Of a DNA stretch of 6,877 bases, positions 5,076 to 6,877 are shown piece by piece. Origin of the DNA: Bacteroidota bacterium (GTDB lineage: Bacteria; Bacteroidota; Bacteroidia; B-17B0; Aurantibacillaceae); assembly GCA_025360565.1 (NCBI GenBank), contig JANYBY010000229.1:1-6877 (forward strand), written 5' to 3'. Positions within the stretch are counted from its first letter, which is position 1. The number at the start of each line of letters is the position of its first letter. A model generated the notes under the pieces. That model searched no databases, was not told where the DNA came from, and was given only the letters and a program-made list of their open reading frames with translations. A program made the translations under genes and the position numbers.

Positions 5076-6877
5076 TTAGATCCTCACCCCTATCACGCAA
5101 ACATCGTCCACCTGCCTTGTGGTGCCACGCCATTCTTCAAAGGTTTCATCCAATATTACTTTTTGTTCTTTCATCGGTTTGTCTGAAATAGTCAATACCA
5201 ATTCTTTAAAATTTTTAATCATGAATTTTTTTCCTTTTTCGCCGCCAAACTGATCCAAATAACCATCGGTTAAAAGATAAACAACATCACCCGACTTTAC
5301 CTTAATTTCTACCATTTCAAAATTCTTGATCGTGGCAGTATTGCCTCCTATAGAAAAAATATTTGGTTTGTACTCTATAATTTGTTTATCCCTTATTAAT
5401 AATAATGGACGATGTGCTCCGGCAAAAGAAATTATTTTATATCTTTTTTCGTACGTACAAAGGGCGATCTCCATTCCGTCATTAGCCGTTGCCTCTGAAC
5501 TTTTTTTAATTAAACGCACAAGCCTTTCATCTATTAGTGTGAGAGCCTTTGCGGGATCGTGTACTTTTTGCTCGGTAATAACCTTGTCCATTATTTCGTT
5601 GCAAATTAAACTCATAAAAGCCCCTGGAACCCCGTGCCCTGTGCAGTCCGCGGCAGCAAAAACGGTGGTTTCGCCAAAATGTTCGAACCAATAAAAATCA
5701 CCACTCACAATATCCTTTGGCTTATATAAAATAAAACTATCAGTAAAATTTCGATTAAAGTCATCAATATTAGGCGCAATGGTTTGTTGAATTATTTTAG
5801 CGTATTTAATACTATCGGTAATATCTTTATTTTTTTCTTCGATCAGCATTTTTTGTTTATGCACTTCGCCGGTGCGTTCTTCTACTTTCAATTCCAGATC
5901 CTGATAAAAACTTAAATTATCAAGTGCCGTTGCCACCGAAAGTGCAATATTTTTTAAAATATTTAATTCGTACTCTTGAAATGCATTCTTCTTAAAACTT
6001 TGAGCCGTTAATACCCCGATCTTTTTCTCCTTCGTAAATAAAGGTAAAAACACCTGAGAATCCGGCGCGTTCATATCTAAAGGTTCCTTTAGCTGTTTAA
6101 TATATTTATTGAAGTCGATCTTATTATCATTAATAATAATTTCTTGTTGATTTTTAAAACATAAAACTTCGTGCCTGTTCTTATCCTTTAAAGAGAATTC
6201 GAATAAGGGAAGTTTTTCATCCTTTTCAATAAAGCCGTCAAATCGTAAACTTTGGGTTTCCGGATCTAAAATACCAATGCCAAATGACTCGGCATTAATT
6301 ACGCTTTTTACATTGTCGTACACCTCCCCAACAATTGTTTCAACGGTAAAAGAAGAGGCTATATCTTTGGCAATTTGTGCCGAGAGTTTTACGTCGTTAA
6401 AATTTTTTTCGAGCAGCTCTTTTTGTTTGGTCACTTCAACAGTACGCTCGGCTACACGCTGCTCCATATTGCTGTACAAAGAAGCATTGTCAATAGCAAT
6501 TGCGGCATACACTGCAATACTTTTAAGTAATTGTAAGTGATAATCTGTATACACATTGGGCTGATAACTTTGAACAGTTATAACCCCAATTTTTTTATCG
6601 TTTTGTGTTACCGGCACGTAAATAACAGACTCAGTGCGAGCCTCCTTTAAAATATTTACATCGGTAATTTTATTTTGTTTTACAAATTCATCGGTAAAAC
6701 AATTAATTACATATTCTTTTTGATTTGTAAAACACCAAATAGCCGGCCTGTCTCCATTTTGCAAGGTGTAAAAATAATCATCCAAAATTTTACCGCTTTC
6801 CATTACTCCGCTAAAATTTATCCTTTCTGTATTCGGGTCAAAAATGCCAATACCAAACATAGTAGCGTCCATTAACT
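5076..6877 (-). CDS. Tandem-GAF SpoIIE/PP2C-type serine/threonine phosphatase (N-terminus cut by window edge)
   Basis: By family, it removes phosphate from serine or threonine of a regulatory protein under control of sensory domains. The frame stays open to the right edge. The ATG at 6872 is probably internal, because L-M-D-A-T-M-F-G-I-G aligns with the middle of the second GAF domain. Numbering from that ATG: GAF 1 (partial) about 1-127; charged coiled-coil linker 128-160; GAF 2 about 166-313; second coiled coil 314-350 ending in S-I-K-Y-A-K-I-I-Q-Q; SpoIIE/PP2C domain about 366-598. Acidic metal-binding residues are in place: D382 (S-G-D-F-Y-W), D399 (A-D-C-T-G-H-G-V-P-G-A), D455 (N-D-G-M), D526 (L-T-D-G-Y) and D579/D580 (Q-V-D-D-V), so the enzyme should be active. 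No membrane segment is seen in the part present. The C-terminus faces the siaC-like gene, suggesting that SiaC is a substrate. The gene may continue with more sensor domains to the right. Confidence 0.92.
   Translation of the reverse strand, partial: LMDATMFGIGIFDPNTERINFSGVMESGKILDDYFYTLQNGDRPAIWCFTNQKEYVINCFTDEFVKQNKITDVNILKEARTESVIYVPVTQNDKKIGVITVQSYQPNVYTDYHLQLLKSIAVYAAIAIDNASLYSNMEQRVAERTVEVTKQKELLEKNFNDVKLSAQIAKDIASSFTVETIVGEVYDNVKSVINAESFGIGILDPETQSLRFDGFIEKDEKLPLFEFSLKDKNRHEVLCFKNQQEIIINDNKIDFNKYIKQLKEPLDMNAPDSQVFLPLFTKEKKIGVLTAQSFKKNAFQEYELNILKNIALSVATALDNLSFYQDLELKVEERTGEVHKQKMLIEEKNKDITDSIKYAKIIQQTIAPNIDDFNRNFTDSFILYKPKDIVSGDFYWFEHFGETTVFAAADCTGHGVPGAFMSLICNEIMDKVITEQKVHDPAKALTLIDERLVRLIKKSSEATANDGMEIALCTYEKRYKIISFAGAHRPLLLIRDKQIIEYKPNIFSIGGNTATIKNFEMVEIKVKSGDVVYLLTDGYLDQFGGEKGKKFMIKNFKELVLTISDKPMKEQKVILDETFEEWRGTTRQVDDVCVIGVRI
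5934..6872 (-). repeat. Internal duplication: two GAF-plus-coiled-coil modules in the phosphatase
   Basis: Two copies of one module lie in tandem within the phosphatase: about residues 1-127 (bases 6492-6872) and 166-313 (bases 5934-6377), counted from the ATG at 6872. Both share F-G-I-G-I-x-D-P-x-T, C-F-x-N-Q-x-E, K-K-I-G-V-(I/L)-T-(V/A)-Q-S and A-x-D-N-x-S-x-Y in the same order. Each is followed by a similar helix, (A/E)-E-R-T-x-E-V-x-K-Q-K. The copies have diverged well beyond DNA identity, so this is an old domain duplication. Dual GAF domains often act as a dimerising signal relay; the ligand is unknown. Confidence 0.8.

Noticed and set aside
5326..6875. Plus-strand frames at 5326-5694, 6277-6540 and 6675-6875
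   Set aside because: They are shadows of the phosphatase coding strand, which has complete catalytic motifs and GAF domains.

Overview
The window is AT-rich and densely coded, with short gaps and weak or absent Shine-Dalgarno sequences. Several traits point to a member of the phylum Bacteroidota: a SpoIIE-type phosphatase whose helix before the catalytic domain reads like the usual Bacteroidota form (SIKYAKIIQQTIAP), a DUF1987/SiaC protein of the E-Y-(Y/F)-N-x-x-S-S-K type, a lipoprotein with a short signal and an acidic run near the lipid cysteine, and a promoter candidate resembling the TTG / TAnnTTTG consensus. The order cannot be decided from the sequence. No rRNA, tRNA, CRISPR array, insertion sequence or phage gene was seen.

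Left edge (1-596, minus strand): most of an Sfp/HetI-type 4'-phosphopantetheinyl transferase, which activates acyl or peptidyl carrier proteins. Its C-terminus runs off the window. A 95-base gap (597-691) separates it from a divergently transcribed gene series.

Plus-strand series (692-4539): a 663-residue polytopic membrane protein with the layout of a GT-C type glycosyltransferase; a 356-residue lipoprotein of unknown role; a 119-residue NTF2/SnoaL-like protein; and a 119-residue single-domain cupin. The gaps are 29, 33 and 3 bases, so co-transcription is plausible. The last two genes are almost contiguous and look like a small functional pair. No shared pathway can be read from the four products.

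Right half (4540-6877): after a 118-base gap holding the best promoter candidate of the window comes a SiaC-family (DUF1987) regulatory phosphoprotein. It faces, tail to tail across 37 bases, a large SpoIIE/PP2C-type phosphatase with two GAF domains, which is cut at its N-terminus by the right edge. In the Sia pathway of Pseudomonas aeruginosa, a SpoIIE-like phosphatase (SiaA) and a kinase (SiaB) set the phosphorylation state of SiaC. The two proteins here are therefore plausible enzyme and substrate, with GAF domains as the sensory input. No SiaB-like kinase or diguanylate cyclase lies inside the window. The residue aligned with the known SiaC phospho-threonine is serine. This pair is the most interesting part of the window.
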